Source: Limosilactobacillus antri DSM 16041
Lineage (GTDB): Bacteria; Bacillota; Bacilli; Lactobacillales; Lactobacillaceae
Length of the DNA stretch: 64,000 bases
Direction: 5' to 3'
Assembly (NCBI RefSeq): GCF_000160835.1
Contig: NZ_GG700733.1
Coordinates: forward strand, 710,890-774,889
Shown here: positions 15,922-25,027 of the stretch, piece by piece
Layout: each line of letters opens with the position of its first letter
Position numbering within the stretch: position 1 is the first letter of the stretch
Notes under the pieces: generated by a model
The model's input: only the letters and a program-made list of their open reading frames with translations
Told to the model about the DNA's origin: nothing
Database searches by the model: none
Translations under genes and position numbers: made by a program

Positions 15922-16218
15922 CTAATTCGTGTTGAACCGATCTGCGGGTAACAGCAGCTCTTGGTATTCTGGATGCAGCCGGAATTGGGCTTTGGCGTAT
16001 GGACACATCAGCTTGACGGTCCAGTGCTGCTCCTTGGCGTAGTCCACGAAGCGCTGAACCAGCTGGGCCGCAATTCCCTGTCCCCGGAAGTCCGGGTGGA
16101 CAAAAACGCGTTCCACCACGACCCGGTCATTGCTGACGGCGGGGAAACTGATTTCGCCGATTAATGGCTGACCAGGGGCACTGGCAACAATCCGGTGATC
16201 CTCAACTTGAAATTGCAT
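15922..16218 (-). CDS. Small GNAT-fold N-acetyltransferase (YidJ-like)
   Basis: A 98-residue protein of the short GCN5-related family found beside many housekeeping genes. It contains the acetyl-CoA loop [23 protein letters not shown] (R-G-Q-G-I-A) and a C-terminal [18 protein letters not shown] that is typical of this subgroup. The acceptor substrate is unknown. The frame is open to 16233, but I chose ATG 16218 (MQFQVEDHR), preceded by GGATGTGAT, a partial match to the anti-Shine-Dalgarno partner. It is the first gene of the unit with rpiA and is divergent from dut. Confidence 0.8.
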   Translation of the reverse strand: MQFQVEDHRIVASAPGQPLIGEISFPAVSNDRVVVERVFVHPDFRGQGIAAQLVQRFVDYAKEQHWTVKLMCPYAKAQFRLHPEYQELLLPADRFNTN

Positions 16219-16346
16219 CTTAATCACATCCATTCAACTTTAATTTTCAATAAAGTCAGCTGAAAAGTCAAGCTAAGCAATACCATTAACTTTTAATCTA
16301 TCCTATAATATTAAAAGCACTGATTACGTTAACGAGGTGAATGAAT

Positions 16347-16883
16347 GTGAAACGTGGATTTAAGGTTGTGACGGCGAAAGAGGGGCAAGGATTGAACCTT
16401 CCCCAGCGGCAGACTGCTCAGGCAGCGGGCTATGACTTCGCCGCGTCCGAGGACTTTACCCTGCCCTCAATCTGGAAGGGCAACTTTCTCAGAGCACTGT
16501 GGGCGCTCCACCAGCAAAAACGGCTCGGGGATAACGACTACCAGGCGGCGGACAAGTGTCTGAAACCGTACCTGGTACCGACCGGGATCAAGGCTTACAT
16601 GGGTAAGGACGAGTTCCTCCTGCTGGCGAACCGGTCAAGCGGGCCCCTTAAGCGGCGGCTGATCCTGCCCAACGGGATTGGGATTGTTGACGCGGACTAC
16701 TACGATAACGAGAGCAACGAGGGGGAAATCTTCTTCCAGCTAATTAACTTCGGCTTGAAGGATTACCGGATCAAAAAGGGGGAGCGGATTGGCCAGGGCA
16801 TCTTCCTGCCCTACCTGCTTGCCGATGATGAAGCGGCGCCCCAGGCCCAGCGGACGGGCGGCTTTGGCTCAACGAAAAAGTAA
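16347..16883 (+). CDS. dut: dUTP diphosphatase (dUTPase)
   Basis: A 178-residue trimeric-type dUTPase that removes dUTP and supplies dUMP for thymidylate synthesis. The five motifs are seen: AGYDFAAS (I), RSSGPLKRRLILPNG (II), GIVDADYYDN with the catalytic Asp (III), KGERIGQGIF (IV) and a C-terminal RTGGFGSTKK (V). An insertion of about 35 residues between motif I and II (KGNFLRALWALHQQKR) makes it longer than the 150-residue norm, as in several lactobacilli. I chose GTG 16347, with GAGG about 9 nt upstream; ATG 16341 is too close to the ribosome site. radA follows after 13 nt. Confidence 0.9.
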   Translation: MKRGFKVVTAKEGQGLNLPQRQTAQAAGYDFAASEDFTLPSIWKGNFLRALWALHQQKRLGDNDYQAADKCLKPYLVPTGIKAYMGKDEFLLLANRSSGPLKRRLILPNGIGIVDADYYDNESNEGEIFFQLINFGLKDYRIKKGERIGQGIFLPYLLADDEAAPQAQRTGGFGSTKK

Positions 16884-16896
16884 GGAGAAATAGCAA

Positions 16897-18273
16897 ATGG
16901 CAAAGGTGCGGACACAGTACGTGTGTCAAAATTGCGGTTATAGCTCCCGCCGTTACCTTGGTCGGTGTCCCAACTGCGGGGAATGGAACTCGCTGGTAGA
17001 AGAGCAGGTTCAGTCTGAAAGCAAGGCCGCGCCGACCCGGGCAACAACGACCTTAACGGGGCTGGTTGCCAAGCCGCAGAAGATTGGTGAAATCAACAGC
17101 AAGGAAACGCCCCGGGTCAAGACCAAGCTCAACGAGTTGAACCGGGTCCTCGGTGGCGGGATCGTGCCCGGCTCCCTAATCCTGATTGGTGGGGATCCCG
17201 GTATCGGGAAATCAACCCTCCTTCTTCAGGTTTCCGGCCAGCTCAGTGACGAGCACCACAAGGTCCTGTACGTTTCCGGTGAGGAGAGCGGCACCCAGAT
17301 TAAGATGCGGGCGGAACGCCTTGGCGTGGCCGGGGACGAATTTTACGTCTACCCAGAAACCAACATGGACAGCATTAAGGAAACCATCCGGGACCTCCAG
17401 CCCGAATACGTGGTGATCGACTCCGTTCAGACCATGCAGGCGACGGACGTCAGCTCGGCCATCGGCAGTGTTTCTCAGATTCGGGAGGTTACTGCCCAAC
17501 TGATGCAGATTGCCAAGAGCAACAACATCACGGTCTTTGTCGTGGGCCACGTGACAAAGGGCGGGGCCTTAGCGGGGCCGAAGATCTTGGAACACATGGT
17601 AGATACGGTGCTCTACTTTGAAGGGGACCTCCACCATACCTACCGGATCCTGCGCTCGGTTAAGAACCGGTTTGGGTCGACCAATGAGCTGGGGATCTTT
17701 GAAATGCACGCTAACGGCCTAAGCGAGGTTAAGAACCCCTCGGAGATCTTCCTCGAGGAACGGCTGCGGGATGCCACCGGCTCCTCCGTCGTGGTTTCAT
17801 TAGAGGGGACCCGACCGATCTTGGTCGAAATTCAGGCCCTGGTGACGCCGACGGTTTACGGCAACGCTCAGCGAACTGCTACCGGTTTGAGCCGAAACAG
17901 AGTATCATTGATTATGGCGGTACTAGAAAAACGGGCGAACCTGATGCTGCAAAACCAGGATGCCTACCTCAAGGCCGCGGGGGGCGTCAAGCTGGACGAA
18001 CCAGCCATCGACCTGGCAATCGCGGTCAGTATTGCCTCCAGCTATCGGGACAAGGGAACCCGCCCTGCTGACGCCTTTGTCGGTGAAGTCGGCTTGACTG
18101 GCGAAATCCGCCGGGTCAACCGGATCGAACAGCGAGTCGCCGAAGCACAAAAACTGGGCTTTGAGCGGATCTTTGTCCCCAAGAATAACCTGAAGGGCTG
18201 GACGCCGCCGGCCGGGATTGAAGTCGTGGGAGTGACAACCCTGCGGGAAGCACTCCGCTTGGCCCTCGGCTAG
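16897..18273 (+). CDS. radA: DNA repair protein RadA
   Basis: A 458-residue RadA/Sms, a hexameric RecA-like helicase acting in recombination branch migration. It has an N-terminal C4 zinc finger (CQNCGY..CPNCGEW, residues 10-30), a Walker [11 protein letters not shown] near 98-107, the RadA-specific KNRFG motif, and a C-terminal Lon-protease-like domain whose peptidase site is not expected to be active. Length is typical. AAGGAG precedes ATG 16897. The order dut-radA-yacL is conserved in Lactobacillales. Confidence 0.96.
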   Translation: MAKVRTQYVCQNCGYSSRRYLGRCPNCGEWNSLVEEQVQSESKAAPTRATTTLTGLVAKPQKIGEINSKETPRVKTKLNELNRVLGGGIVPGSLILIGGDPGIGKSTLLLQVSGQLSDEHHKVLYVSGEESGTQIKMRAERLGVAGDEFYVYPETNMDSIKETIRDLQPEYVVIDSVQTMQATDVSSAIGSVSQIREVTAQLMQIAKSNNITVFVVGHVTKGGALAGPKILEHMVDTVLYFEGDLHHTYRILRSVKNRFGSTNELGIFEMHANGLSEVKNPSEIFLEERLRDATGSSVVVSLEGTRPILVEIQALVTPTVYGNAQRTATGLSRNRVSLIMAVLEKRANLMLQNQDAYLKAAGGVKLDEPAIDLAIAVSIASSYRDKGTRPADAFVGEVGLTGEIRRVNRIEQRVAEAQKLGFERIFVPKNNLKGWTPPAGIEVVGVTTLREALRLALG

Positions 18274-18301
18274 GTTAATTTTTAAAGGAGGGATGCAATT
18301 A

Positions 18302-19435
18302 ATGCTGAAACGAATAATTCGTTTAATTTATATTTTACTGGGCGCCACGGTTGGCTTTTACTACCTGCCGTTGCTCTGGGACATTTTTAATTGGCAGCTT
18401 GACCGTTCACTGCTGTTCTTCATGGATGTTGCCATCGGTGCTATTATTTTTTGGTTATTATCCTTAGCACTCATGAAGCCGACTTTGAACGTGATTCACC
18501 AGGTGGAACACGACCTGACCAGCAAGAGCCCGATTTATATCTTCTTTGGGGCCCTGCTCACGATCCTGGGCCTGGTACTGGCCGTTTTGATTTCAATTCC
18601 CCTCTGGCGGACCCGGATTCCGGTAATCAATAACGTTTTGCCAATCCTGCTGATGGTTGTCTTCAGCTACTATGGCTTTAAGATTGGTACCTCGCGCTTG
18701 GATGACTGGAAGAACCTGGTGACCCAGCGGCGCAACAAAGAGGCCGGTGGCCCGCACGCGGTGATTAAGCAGCAGGATGCCAACTACCACCATTACAAGA
18801 TTTTGGACACCAACATTCTGATTGACGGCCGGATCTACGACTTGGTCAAGACTGGTTTCCTCGAAGGAACCCTGCTGGTGCCGAACTTTGTCCTCTATGA
18901 GCTCCAATACATCGCCGATTCCGGCGAGAGCATCAAGCGGGTGCGTGGCCGGCGGGGGCTGGACATTTTGAACAAACTCCGGAAGGAAAAGATCGTCCCG
19001 ATTGAGATGTACGACGGCGACTTTGAAGACATTCCCGAAGTTGACAGCAAGCTGATTGCCCTGGCGAAAAAGGTCGATGGGGTGATCGTCACTAACGACT
19101 ATAACCTCAACAAGGTGATCCAGTTCCAAAATGTTGACGTTCTCAACATCAATAACCTGGCGAAGTCGTTGCGGCCCCGGGTCATTCCGGGTGAAACCCT
19201 GAAGGTGGTTGTGGTCAAGAATGGGACCGAACGCCAGCAGGGGGTTGCCTACCTTGACGACGGGACGATGGTCGTGGTCGAAGATGGCCGCTACTTCATG
19301 AACAAACCGATTGAAGTCGAAGTCACCAGTGCCTTGCAGACTGATGCGGGCCGGATGATCTTTGCCCGGCCGCTGCACTCGCAACGGGGGATTAATAGTC
19401 AGAGTCCTGCCAAGGATAAGAAAGACAAGAAGTAA
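18302..19435 (+). CDS. yacL: PIN-TRAM domain membrane protein YacL
   Basis: A 377-residue protein with four N-terminal transmembrane helices (to about residue 120), a PIN nuclease domain (ILDTNILIDGRIYDLV, acidic residues continuing to VIVTNDYNLNKV) and a C-terminal TRAM RNA-binding domain ending in a basic KKDKK tail. PIN domains of this type are metal-dependent RNases, and the role of YacL is not settled. Start ATG 18302 is 9 nt after AAAGGAGGG; ATG 18293 touches the ribosome site. It ends the dut-radA-yacL run, with the family B palindrome downstream. Confidence 0.9.
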   Translation: MLKRIIRLIYILLGATVGFYYLPLLWDIFNWQLDRSLLFFMDVAIGAIIFWLLSLALMKPTLNVIHQVEHDLTSKSPIYIFFGALLTILGLVLAVLISIPLWRTRIPVINNVLPILLMVVFSYYGFKIGTSRLDDWKNLVTQRRNKEAGGPHAVIKQQDANYHHYKILDTNILIDGRIYDLVKTGFLEGTLLVPNFVLYELQYIADSGESIKRVRGRRGLDILNKLRKEKIVPIEMYDGDFEDIPEVDSKLIALAKKVDGVIVTNDYNLNKVIQFQNVDVLNINNLAKSLRPRVIPGETLKVVVVKNGTERQQGVAYLDDGTMVVVEDGRYFMNKPIEVEVTSALQTDAGRMIFARPLHSQRGINSQSPAKDKKDKK

Positions 19436-19538
19436 TCTAAGAATGGTAACGGCTGGGTGTGTGAGGACACGCATTCAGTCTTGAGAACGCAAAATGGGGC
19501 TGTGACATAAGTTCTATTACTTTAACAAAAAGCGAACA

Positions 19539-19605
19539 GCGCAGTACACAAAGGGGCTTCAGTGCTCGGCAAAGCCGAACTCTGAAGCCCCTTTGTGTAC
19601 TGCGC
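19539..19605. repeat. Intergenic palindrome family B, copy 1
   Basis: Perfect 24-bp arms (19539-19562 and 19582-19605) around the core GCTCGGCAAAGCCGAACT, itself a small hairpin. The dyad extends a few bases further with one mismatch. There is no clear T-run, so it is not a textbook terminator. Copies 2 and 3 lie at 56414 and 62572; copy 3 is in the opposite orientation. Confidence 0.85.
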
Positions 19606-19633
19606 CGTTGCTTGGCTAGATAGTACAAAAAAA

Positions 19634-19655
19634 GAGATAGCTTGGGAGCTATCTC
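19634..19655 (-). terminator. Minus-strand terminator with no annotated gene before it
   Basis: GAGATAGCT pairs with AGCTATCTC. On the minus strand the stem is followed by seven Ts (19627-19633). All large genes around are on the plus strand, so it points to a small leftward transcript (see 19657-19752). Confidence 0.75.
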
Positions 19656-19656
19656 A

Positions 19657-19752
19657 TTAGGGAGTATTACGATAATCTTGGGGGAGATTTCGCAATTTTA
19701 TTATTTTTTCGGTTACTATTGGGAGGAGTAATTGAAAAATAATAGGTTTCAT
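19657..19752 (-). CDS. Possible 31-residue peptide on a short minus-strand unit
   Basis: An ORF of 31 codons opening MKPIIFQLLLPIVTEKIIKL, a short hydrophobic helix followed by a charged tail. Its stop lies 2 nt from a strong terminator (19634-19655). A consensus TATAAT lies upstream on the same strand (19786-19791), but no good -35. A Shine-Dalgarno AAGGAGG (19770-19776) lies 17 nt from the ATG, longer than normal, and can be hidden in a small hairpin (AAGGA with TCCTT). The layout is reminiscent of Fst-type type I toxins, whose ribosome site is also sequestered, but the sequence match is weak. The rest of 19436-19922 holds repeat B copy 1 and AT-rich sequence. Confidence 0.35.
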   Translation of the reverse strand: MKPIIFQLLLPIVTEKIIKLRNLPQDYRNTP

Positions 19753-19922
19753 TGAATGTAGTAAGGATTCCTCCTTGCTACGGTTATTATAGTAACAATT
19801 AAATGTGAAGAAAGTGTGACCAAAGTTTCAAAAATTGTTTATGGCGAGAAAACTCCGAAGTGGGGCAGTGAATGTGTTAAAATTATTGGGAAGATTTCAA
19901 TCAGCGATGGGAGTCGATTAGA

Positions 19923-21338
19923 ATGCTGACGATATACAATACTTTAACCCGGCGAAAAGAAGAATTTAAGCCCCTGCACCCGGGGGTCGTTAATATGTAC
20001 GTCTGCGGTCCCACTGTTTATAACTATATCCACATTGGCAACGCGCGCAGTGCCATCGCGTTTGACACCGTCCGCCGCTACCTTGAGTTTAAAGGCTACC
20101 AGGTCAACTACGTATCAAACTTTACCGACGTGGATGATAAGATGATTAAGGCGGCCCACGAACAAGGAATTACGGTTCCCCAACTCGCGGACAAGTTTAT
20201 CCGGGCCTTCATGGAGGATACGACGGCGGTCAACATTGAACCGGCCACCAAGCACCCCCGGGCCACCGAGAACATTCCAGAAATCATTGCCTTCGTGCAG
20301 CGGCTGATTAAGAATGGCTACGCCTACGAGAGCGACGGGGACGTCTACTACCGGGCGCGAAAGTTTGCCAACTACGGCCAACTGTCCGGCCAGTCGATTG
20401 ATGACCTGGAAGTCGGGGCGAGTGAACACGTCAGTGCTGATGAAATTGGCAAAAAAGAGGACCCGATGGACTTTGCCCTTTGGAAGGCGGCCAAGCCCGG
20501 TGAAATCAGCTGGGATTCGCCGTGGGGCAAGGGACGGCCGGGCTGGCACATCGAGTGCTCAGTGATGTCCACAAAGTACCTTGGCCAGACCCTCGACATT
20601 CACGCCGGCGGCCAGGACCTCGAGTTCCCCCACCACGAAAACGAAATCGCCCAGAGTGAGGCGGCGACCGGGCAGCCCTTCGTCCGCTACTGGATGCACA
20701 ACGGCTTCGTGACGATTGGCAAGGACAACGAAAAGATGAGCAAGTCCCTGCATAACTTTATTACGGTCCACGACATCATCAAGACGGTTGATCCGCAGGT
20801 GTTGCGCTTCTTCATGGCGACGACCCAGTATCGGCGGCCAATCCAGTACAGTGAGGACAACCTGACGGACGCGCAAAATAACCTTGAGCATATCCGGACT
20901 GCCTACGACAACCTGACTTACCGGGAGCAGGATGCAGAGGTGGGGGTCGATGAAGTAGTCAGCCAGCAGCTGGCTGACTTTACCGCGCGCTTTACCGCGG
21001 TCATGGACGATGACATCAACGTCCAAAACGGGATTGCCGTGGTTTACGAGCTGGTCAAGGCGGCCAACACCTATGCCCAGCAGCCAGTCGTTAAACAGGG
21101 GGCTCTCCAGGCATACAAGGACAAGCTGGCGCAATTAGTCAGCATCTTTGGCATCAAACTGGTCGCTCGAGATAACCAGATTGACGACGAACAGATCAAG
21201 GCCCTGATTGAGGAACGGAATCAGGCCCGCAAGAATAAGGATTTTGCCCGCAGTGACCAAATCCGGGACGAATTAAAGCAGCGGGGGATTATCTTGGAGG
21301 ATACCCCCCAAGGAACGCGCTACAAGAAGGAGCAGTAA
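19923..21338 (+). CDS. cysS: Cysteine--tRNA ligase
   Basis: A 471-residue class I aminoacyl-tRNA synthetase charging tRNA(Cys). It has the HIGH motif ([11 protein letters not shown]), the KMSKS loop (KMSKSLHNF), and zinc ligands in [21 protein letters not shown] and the [13 protein letters not shown] segment. The C-terminal anticodon-binding region ends RYKKEQ. GGGAG lies about 10 nt before ATG 19923. No T-box is seen ahead of it. It leads the conserved cysS-mrnC-rlmB run. Confidence 0.97.
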   Translation: MLTIYNTLTRRKEEFKPLHPGVVNMYVCGPTVYNYIHIGNARSAIAFDTVRRYLEFKGYQVNYVSNFTDVDDKMIKAAHEQGITVPQLADKFIRAFMEDTTAVNIEPATKHPRATENIPEIIAFVQRLIKNGYAYESDGDVYYRARKFANYGQLSGQSIDDLEVGASEHVSADEIGKKEDPMDFALWKAAKPGEISWDSPWGKGRPGWHIECSVMSTKYLGQTLDIHAGGQDLEFPHHENEIAQSEAATGQPFVRYWMHNGFVTIGKDNEKMSKSLHNFITVHDIIKTVDPQVLRFFMATTQYRRPIQYSEDNLTDAQNNLEHIRTAYDNLTYREQDAEVGVDEVVSQQLADFTARFTAVMDDDINVQNGIAVVYELVKAANTYAQQPVVKQGALQAYKDKLAQLVSIFGIKLVARDNQIDDEQIKALIEERNQARKNKDFARSDQIRDELKQRGIILEDTPQGTRYKKEQ

Positions 21339-21349
21339 TAACGAACAGC

Positions 21350-21763
21350 ATGGAAGAAGCAAACTACCAGCAGTTAAACGGGATCGCGCTCGCCTACCTG
21401 GGCGACGCGGTCTATGAAGTGTTTATCCGCCAGCACCTCCTGAGCAAGGGGCTCAGTAAGCCGACCAAGCTGCAGCATATCGCGACCCACTATGTTTCGG
21501 CGAAGGCCCAGGCGGCACTGATCGACCTGATGAAGGCCGACCAGCTGTTAACGGCAGAGGAGTGGGCCTATTTTAAGCGGGGCCGCAATGCTAATAGCCA
21601 CACTCACGCCAAGCACACATCGGTCTTGACCTACCGTATCTCTACGGGCTTTGAGGCCCTGATGGGTTACCTCCAGCTTTCCGGTCAGCAGGAACGGCTG
21701 GCGGAGTTAGCAGCGTGGTGCATTCAACAAGTTGAAGAGGGGCGGACAAAGTATGAAAACTGA
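21350..21763 (+). CDS. mrnC: Mini-ribonuclease III
   Basis: A 137-residue Mini-III, an RNase III catalytic domain without a double-stranded RNA-binding domain, which trims 23S rRNA precursors. The catalytic acidic motif is [14 protein letters not shown] near residues 12-25, and the second acidic helix is [18 protein letters not shown]. The [13 protein letters not shown] loop is typical. It follows cysS by 11 nt and overlaps rlmB by 11 nt, so the three are translated from one transcript. Confidence 0.95.
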   Translation: MEEANYQQLNGIALAYLGDAVYEVFIRQHLLSKGLSKPTKLQHIATHYVSAKAQAALIDLMKADQLLTAEEWAYFKRGRNANSHTHAKHTSVLTYRISTGFEALMGYLQLSGQQERLAELAAWCIQQVEEGRTKYEN

Positions 21764-22499
21764 AAATACTGACTTTATTATTGGCCGCCACCCGGCGGTG
21801 ATGGCCCTCAAGGCCGACCAGGAGATCAATAAGGTCTTCGTCCAGGCGGGGTTAAAGGCGGACGCCATCGCAGAGATTATCAAGCTGGCCAAGCAGAAGC
21901 GGCTGGTAATTTCCACGGTTCCGAAGACCAAGCTGGACCAGTTGACCGACCACCAGAACCACCAGGGGGTGGCGCTGGCGGTAGCGGCTTACCATTATGC
22001 CGACGTGGACGACCTCTTTGCCAATGCCGCCCGGAAGAACGAGGACCCGTTTTTCTTGATTTTAGATGAGCTAGAGGACCCGCATAACCTGGGCTCGATT
22101 ATCCGGACTGCCGACGCGGCGGGGGTTCATGGCATTATTATTCCCCGGCGCCGGGCAGTGGGGCTGACCTCGGTGGTGGCGAAGACGTCGACCGGAGCCT
22201 TGGAACACGTACCGGTGGCCCGGGTCACCAACCTCGTGCAAACGGTCAAGGAACTCAAGAACCGCGGGGTGTGGCTCTTTGGGACCGACATGAAGGGACG
22301 GGACTACCGGACCTGGGATGCCCATGGCGCCGTGGCCCTGGTAATCGGCAATGAAGGCAAGGGAATTTCATCCCTGCTTAAGAAGAACTGCGACGAGATG
22401 CTGACGATTCCAATGGTTGGTCACGTGCAGAGCTTGAACGCCAGTGTGGCCGCTGGCCTGCTGATCTACCAGGGTTTTAATTCCCGCCACCCCTTATAG
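21753..22499 (+). CDS. rlmB: 23S rRNA (guanosine-2'-O-)-methyltransferase RlmB
   Basis: A 248-residue SpoU-type (TrmH) methyltransferase with a knotted AdoMet fold. An N-terminal substrate-binding domain ([15 protein letters not shown]) is followed by motif 1 ([22 protein letters not shown]), motif 2 ([13 protein letters not shown]) and motif 3 ([23 protein letters not shown]). The start is ATG 21753, inside the end of mrnC. An upstream in-frame start at 21732 would add seven residues not found in the family. Function as RlmB is inferred from the conserved location. Confidence 0.93.
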   Translation: MKTENTDFIIGRHPAVMALKADQEINKVFVQAGLKADAIAEIIKLAKQKRLVISTVPKTKLDQLTDHQNHQGVALAVAAYHYADVDDLFANAARKNEDPFFLILDELEDPHNLGSIIRTADAAGVHGIIIPRRRAVGLTSVVAKTSTGALEHVPVARVTNLVQTVKELKNRGVWLFGTDMKGRDYRTWDAHGAVALVIGNEGKGISSLLKKNCDEMLTIPMVGHVQSLNASVAAGLLIYQGFNSRHPL

Positions 22500-22528
22500 G
22501 GCTGTTCTCCGACCAAGCAGCTTGCTTT

Positions 22529-22556
22529 TTGTTGCAGGTTCGTGATAGTCTATACT
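22529..22556 (+). promoter_or_regulatory. Promoter of rpmG-secE
   Basis: TTGTTG (22529-22534), a 16-nt spacer and TATACT (22551-22556). The predicted start is almost at the ribosome site GGAGG (22563-22567), giving a very short leader. Confidence 0.65.
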
Positions 22557-22574
22557 GGATGTGGAGGTGTTAGT

Positions 22575-22724
22575 ATGTCCCAAAAGAAAGTGGCCTTGGA
22601 GTGTACCAAGTGCGGCGCACGGAATTACACGGTTGCCGTTAACCCGCACCGCCAAGACCGGTTAGCGTTGCGCAAGTTCTGCAAACGCTGCGGGGAATAT
22701 ACGTTGCACCGTGAGAGTAAATAG
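22575..22724 (+). CDS. rpmG: 50S ribosomal protein L33
   Basis: A 49-residue L33 with two CxxC pairs (CTKC and CKRC), that is, the zinc-binding C+ form. The sequence [20 protein letters not shown] is typical. Start ATG 22575 has GGAGG 7 nt upstream; the frame is open upstream to 22542 but lacks a ribosome site. It is located before secE, as in most lactobacilli. Confidence 0.95.
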   Translation: MSQKKVALECTKCGARNYTVAVNPHRQDRLALRKFCKRCGEYTLHRESK

Positions 22725-22735
22725 TGGAGGGTACT

Positions 22736-22912
22736 ATGCACTTGATTCGATTTATTAAGAGTGTTAACCATGAAATGAAGCTGGTCGTTTGGCCAACGGC
22801 ACGGGAGAACCGCCGGGATACGACGATTGTCATTTCCCTGACCCTGTTTTTCGTCCTGTTCTTCGCCTTATTCGACTGGTTAATTCAATCATTTATGAAG
22901 CTATTTGTTTAA
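22736..22912 (+). CDS. secE: Preprotein translocase subunit SecE
   Basis: A 58-residue SecE with the conserved amphipathic segment (HEMKLVVWPTARENRRDTTIV) followed by one transmembrane helix (ISLTLFFVLFFALFDWLIQ). It stabilises SecY in the membrane. The short one-helix form is normal for Gram-positive bacteria. TGGAGGG precedes ATG 22736, 11 nt after the rpmG stop. Confidence 0.95.
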   Translation: MHLIRFIKSVNHEMKLVVWPTARENRRDTTIVISLTLFFVLFFALFDWLIQSFMKLFV

Positions 22913-22941
22913 CAATAGTGGCAAAACAAATGGCGGTTTGT

Positions 22942-22947
22942 TATACT
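22942..22947 (+). promoter_or_regulatory. Candidate promoter before nusG
   Basis: TATACT with a possible -35 TGGCAA (22919-22924) at a 17-nt distance. A small hairpin with a T-run lies between it and nusG. Confidence 0.4.
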
Positions 22948-22959
22948 AACTGTGATGAG

Positions 22960-22984
22960 CTTCGTGGAGATACGAAGTTTTTTT
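22960..22984 (+). terminator. Short hairpin with T7 between secE and nusG
   Basis: CTTCGT-GGAGAT-ACGAAG followed by seven Ts. It could be a weak terminator for rpmG-secE or, as it lies after a TATACT box, an attenuator in the nusG leader. Confidence 0.6.
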
Positions 22985-23021
22985 ATTTTGGCAAAAGTTA
23001 ACTTAACGAGGAGGATTCATC

Positions 23022-23567
23022 GTGGAATCGCATGAAAAACGCTGGTATGTGCTGCATACCTACTCTGGTTACGAAAACCGGGTGAAGAGCAACTTGGAGT
23101 CACGGGCCCAGTCAATGGGGATGCAGGACTACATCTTTCGGGTAGTGGTTGCTGAAGAGACGGTTCGGGAAGTCAAGGATGGCCAAGCAAAAGAGGTCAC
23201 GGAAAATACCTTTCCAGGGTATGTCCTGGTCGAAATGGTTATGACCGATCAAGCGTGGTACATTGCCCGGAACACGCCAGGGGTAACCGGATTCTTGGGT
23301 TCCCACGGTGGTGGTTCCAAGCCGACGCCGCTACTTCCCGATGAAGTGGAACGGATTATGAAGCGGATGGGTGCCGACATTACCGTCAGTGACATCGACG
23401 TCAAGGAGGGCGACACCGTCAAGGTTATCGCCGGACCGTTTGCTGACCTGACTGGCAAGGTAACCGAGGTTGACCACGAAAAGCAGAAGCTGAAGGTCAA
23501 CGTTGAGATGTTCGGCCGGGAAACGTCTGCTGAACTGGGCTTCGACCAGGTCGACACGGTGGAATAA
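23022..23567 (+). CDS. nusG: Transcription termination/antitermination factor NusG
   Basis: A 181-residue NusG with the N-terminal NGN domain (KRWYVLHTYSGYENRVKSNL through TPGVTGFLG) that contacts RNA polymerase and a C-terminal KOW domain (EGDTVKVIAGPFADLTGKVTEVD). Length is normal. Start is GTG 23022, with GAGGAGG about 7 nt ahead. The conserved order secE-nusG-rplK-rplA confirms identity. Confidence 0.97.
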   Translation: MESHEKRWYVLHTYSGYENRVKSNLESRAQSMGMQDYIFRVVVAEETVREVKDGQAKEVTENTFPGYVLVEMVMTDQAWYIARNTPGVTGFLGSHGGGSKPTPLLPDEVERIMKRMGADITVSDIDVKEGDTVKVIAGPFADLTGKVTEVDHEKQKLKVNVEMFGRETSAELGFDQVDTVE

Positions 23568-23577
23568 AAAGGCCGTG

Positions 23578-23626
23578 GGGCTTTCAAGCTGATTTGCGGA
23601 GCCGAGTATCCAGGCTTGAAATGCCC
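23578..23626 (+). terminator. Putative hairpin at the end of nusG / start of the rplK leader
   Basis: GGGC-TTTCAAGC pairs with GCTTGAAA-T-GCCC (one bulge) around a loop of about 24 nt. A T-run lies 12 nt later. It is either an inefficient terminator or a leader structure of rplK. Confidence 0.35.
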
Positions 23627-23668
23627 GCCTAATTATGGTATTTTTTTAAGGTATGCTATTAACATACT

Positions 23669-23704
23669 GTGGGAGAGGTAAATTTTCTGCCTCATCATGA
23701 CCAC
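23669..23704 (+). promoter_or_regulatory. Candidate L1-binding element in the rplK leader
   Basis: GTGGGAGAGG, closed by a GTGG/CCAC stem, resembles the GTGGGAGG stretch of the L1 site in 23S rRNA. It lies about 25 nt before the rplK start. L1 is known to repress its own operon through such mimics in other bacteria. Confidence 0.4.
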
Positions 23705-23730
23705 AACACGGACTAAGGAGGTTTTGTCTC

Positions 23731-24156
23731 GTGGCAAAGAAAGTAGCGAACGTTGTCAAGTTGCAAATTCCTGCCGGTGCAGCAACACCAGCTCCACCAG
23801 TAGGTCCTGCACTTGGACAAGCAGGTATTAACATCATGGGCTTCACGAAGGAATTCAACGCCCGGACCGCTGACCAAAAGGGTATGCTGATCCCGGTTGT
23901 AATTACCGTTTATGAGGACCGTTCATTTGACTTCATTACTAAGACGCCGCCTGCTGCTGTCTTACTGAAGAAGGCCGCTGGTGTTGAACACGGTTCCGGT
24001 GAACCTAACACGAAGAAGGTTGCTTCTGTAACCAAGGCTCAAGTTAAGGAAATCGCCGAAACGAAGATGCAAGATCTAAACGCCGCTGACGTTGAAGCAG
24101 CGATGCGCATGATCGAAGGTACTGCCCGGAGCATGGGCTTCACTGTTGAAGACTAA
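23731..24156 (+). CDS. rplK: 50S ribosomal protein L11
   Basis: A 141-residue L11 of the GTPase-associated centre. The N-terminal [23 protein letters not shown] with its proline-rich switch and the C-terminal rRNA-binding domain ([27 protein letters not shown] helix) are intact. Start is GTG 23731, with AAGGAGG upstream. The codon choice is strongly biased to favoured codons, as expected for ribosomal genes. Confidence 0.98.
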   Translation: MAKKVANVVKLQIPAGAATPAPPVGPALGQAGINIMGFTKEFNARTADQKGMLIPVVITVYEDRSFDFITKTPPAAVLLKKAAGVEHGSGEPNTKKVASVTKAQVKEIAETKMQDLNAADVEAAMRMIEGTARSMGFTVED

Positions 24157-24185
24157 CTGCTCGGCAGTCCGGACGTTCCATTAAA

Positions 24186-24226
24186 GTGGTGCGTCTCCGT
24201 GGGAGGTATTAACTCCGCTCGACCAC
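24186..24226 (+). promoter_or_regulatory. Candidate L1 operator upstream of rplA
   Basis: A hairpin with stems GTGGT/ACCAC and GCG/CGC encloses GTGGGAGG (24199-24206), the asymmetric loop sequence of the L1 site in 23S rRNA. The rplA ribosome site follows about 10 nt later. Autogenous control by L1 is inferred from similarity. Confidence 0.5.
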
Positions 24227-24250
24227 ATTTGCAAGGAGGAAAAACACAAG

Positions 24251-24943
24251 ATGGCTAAGAATCGTGGTAAGAAGTACCAAGATGCGCTTAAAAAGGTTGA
24301 CACTAAGAAAGCTTACGCTGTTAACGACGCAGTTCAATTGGTAAAAGACATTGACTTTGCTAACTTTGACTCTTCAATCGAAGTTGCATTCAACTTAAAC
24401 GTAGATACTAAGCAAGCAGACCAACAATTACGTGGTGCCGTTGTTTTGCCAAACGGTACTGGTAAGGACCAAACCGTGATCGTCTTCGCTGAAGGTGACA
24501 ACGCCAAGGCTGCTGAAGACGCTGGTGCTGACTTTGTTGGCTCCGATGACTTGGTAGAAAAGATCCAAGACGGCTGGTTAGACTTTGATGTTGCAATCGC
24601 AACGCCAAACATGATGCCAAAGGTTGGTCGCCTGGGTCGGGTCCTTGGTCCAAAGGGCTTAATGCCAAACCCGAAGACTGGTACGGTTACGATGGACGTT
24701 GCCAAGGCTGTTTCTGACGCCAAGGCTGGTCAAGTAACTTACCGGACTGACCGGGATGGTAACGTTGCCGTGCCATTTGGTAAGGTATCATTCGACACTG
24801 ACAAGCTGGTTGAAAACCTGAAGACTTTGGAAGACATCGTTGTTAAGGCGCGTCCAGCATCAGTACGTGGTACTTACATCAAGCACGCATCGATTGCGTC
24901 TACTTTCGGCCCAAGCGTTACGCTTGATCTCGAATCATTCTAA
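24251..24943 (+). CDS. rplA: 50S ribosomal protein L1
   Basis: A 230-residue L1 that forms the mobile stalk at the ribosomal E site and acts as translational repressor of its own mRNA. Conserved parts are [39 protein letters not shown] and the C-terminal [26 protein letters not shown] lies before ATG 24251. The gene ends the rplKA unit at the hairpin 24967-24997. Confidence 0.98.
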   Translation: MAKNRGKKYQDALKKVDTKKAYAVNDAVQLVKDIDFANFDSSIEVAFNLNVDTKQADQQLRGAVVLPNGTGKDQTVIVFAEGDNAKAAEDAGADFVGSDDLVEKIQDGWLDFDVAIATPNMMPKVGRLGRVLGPKGLMPNPKTGTVTMDVAKAVSDAKAGQVTYRTDRDGNVAVPFGKVSFDTDKLVENLKTLEDIVVKARPASVRGTYIKHASIASTFGPSVTLDLESF

Positions 24944-24966
24944 TTATTAAAAATTAGAAGGGGAAA

Positions 24967-24997
24967 CAGCGACGGAGAACTCCGCCGTTGTTTTTTT
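24967..24997 (+). terminator. Terminator of rplKA
   Basis: CAGCG-A-CGGAG pairs with CTCCG-C-CGTTG across a 2-nt loop and is followed by seven Ts. The A-rich sequence on the other side is weak for the opposite direction. Confidence 0.9.
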
Positions 24998-25027
24998 GTT
25001 TTAAAGGTCATCGGCGGGGGTCAGTTT

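Noticed and set aside
18593-19474. Minus-strand open frame (293 codons) opposite yacL
   Set aside because: YacL on the plus strand has clear PIN and TRAM domains; the opposite frame has no family features or start signal.
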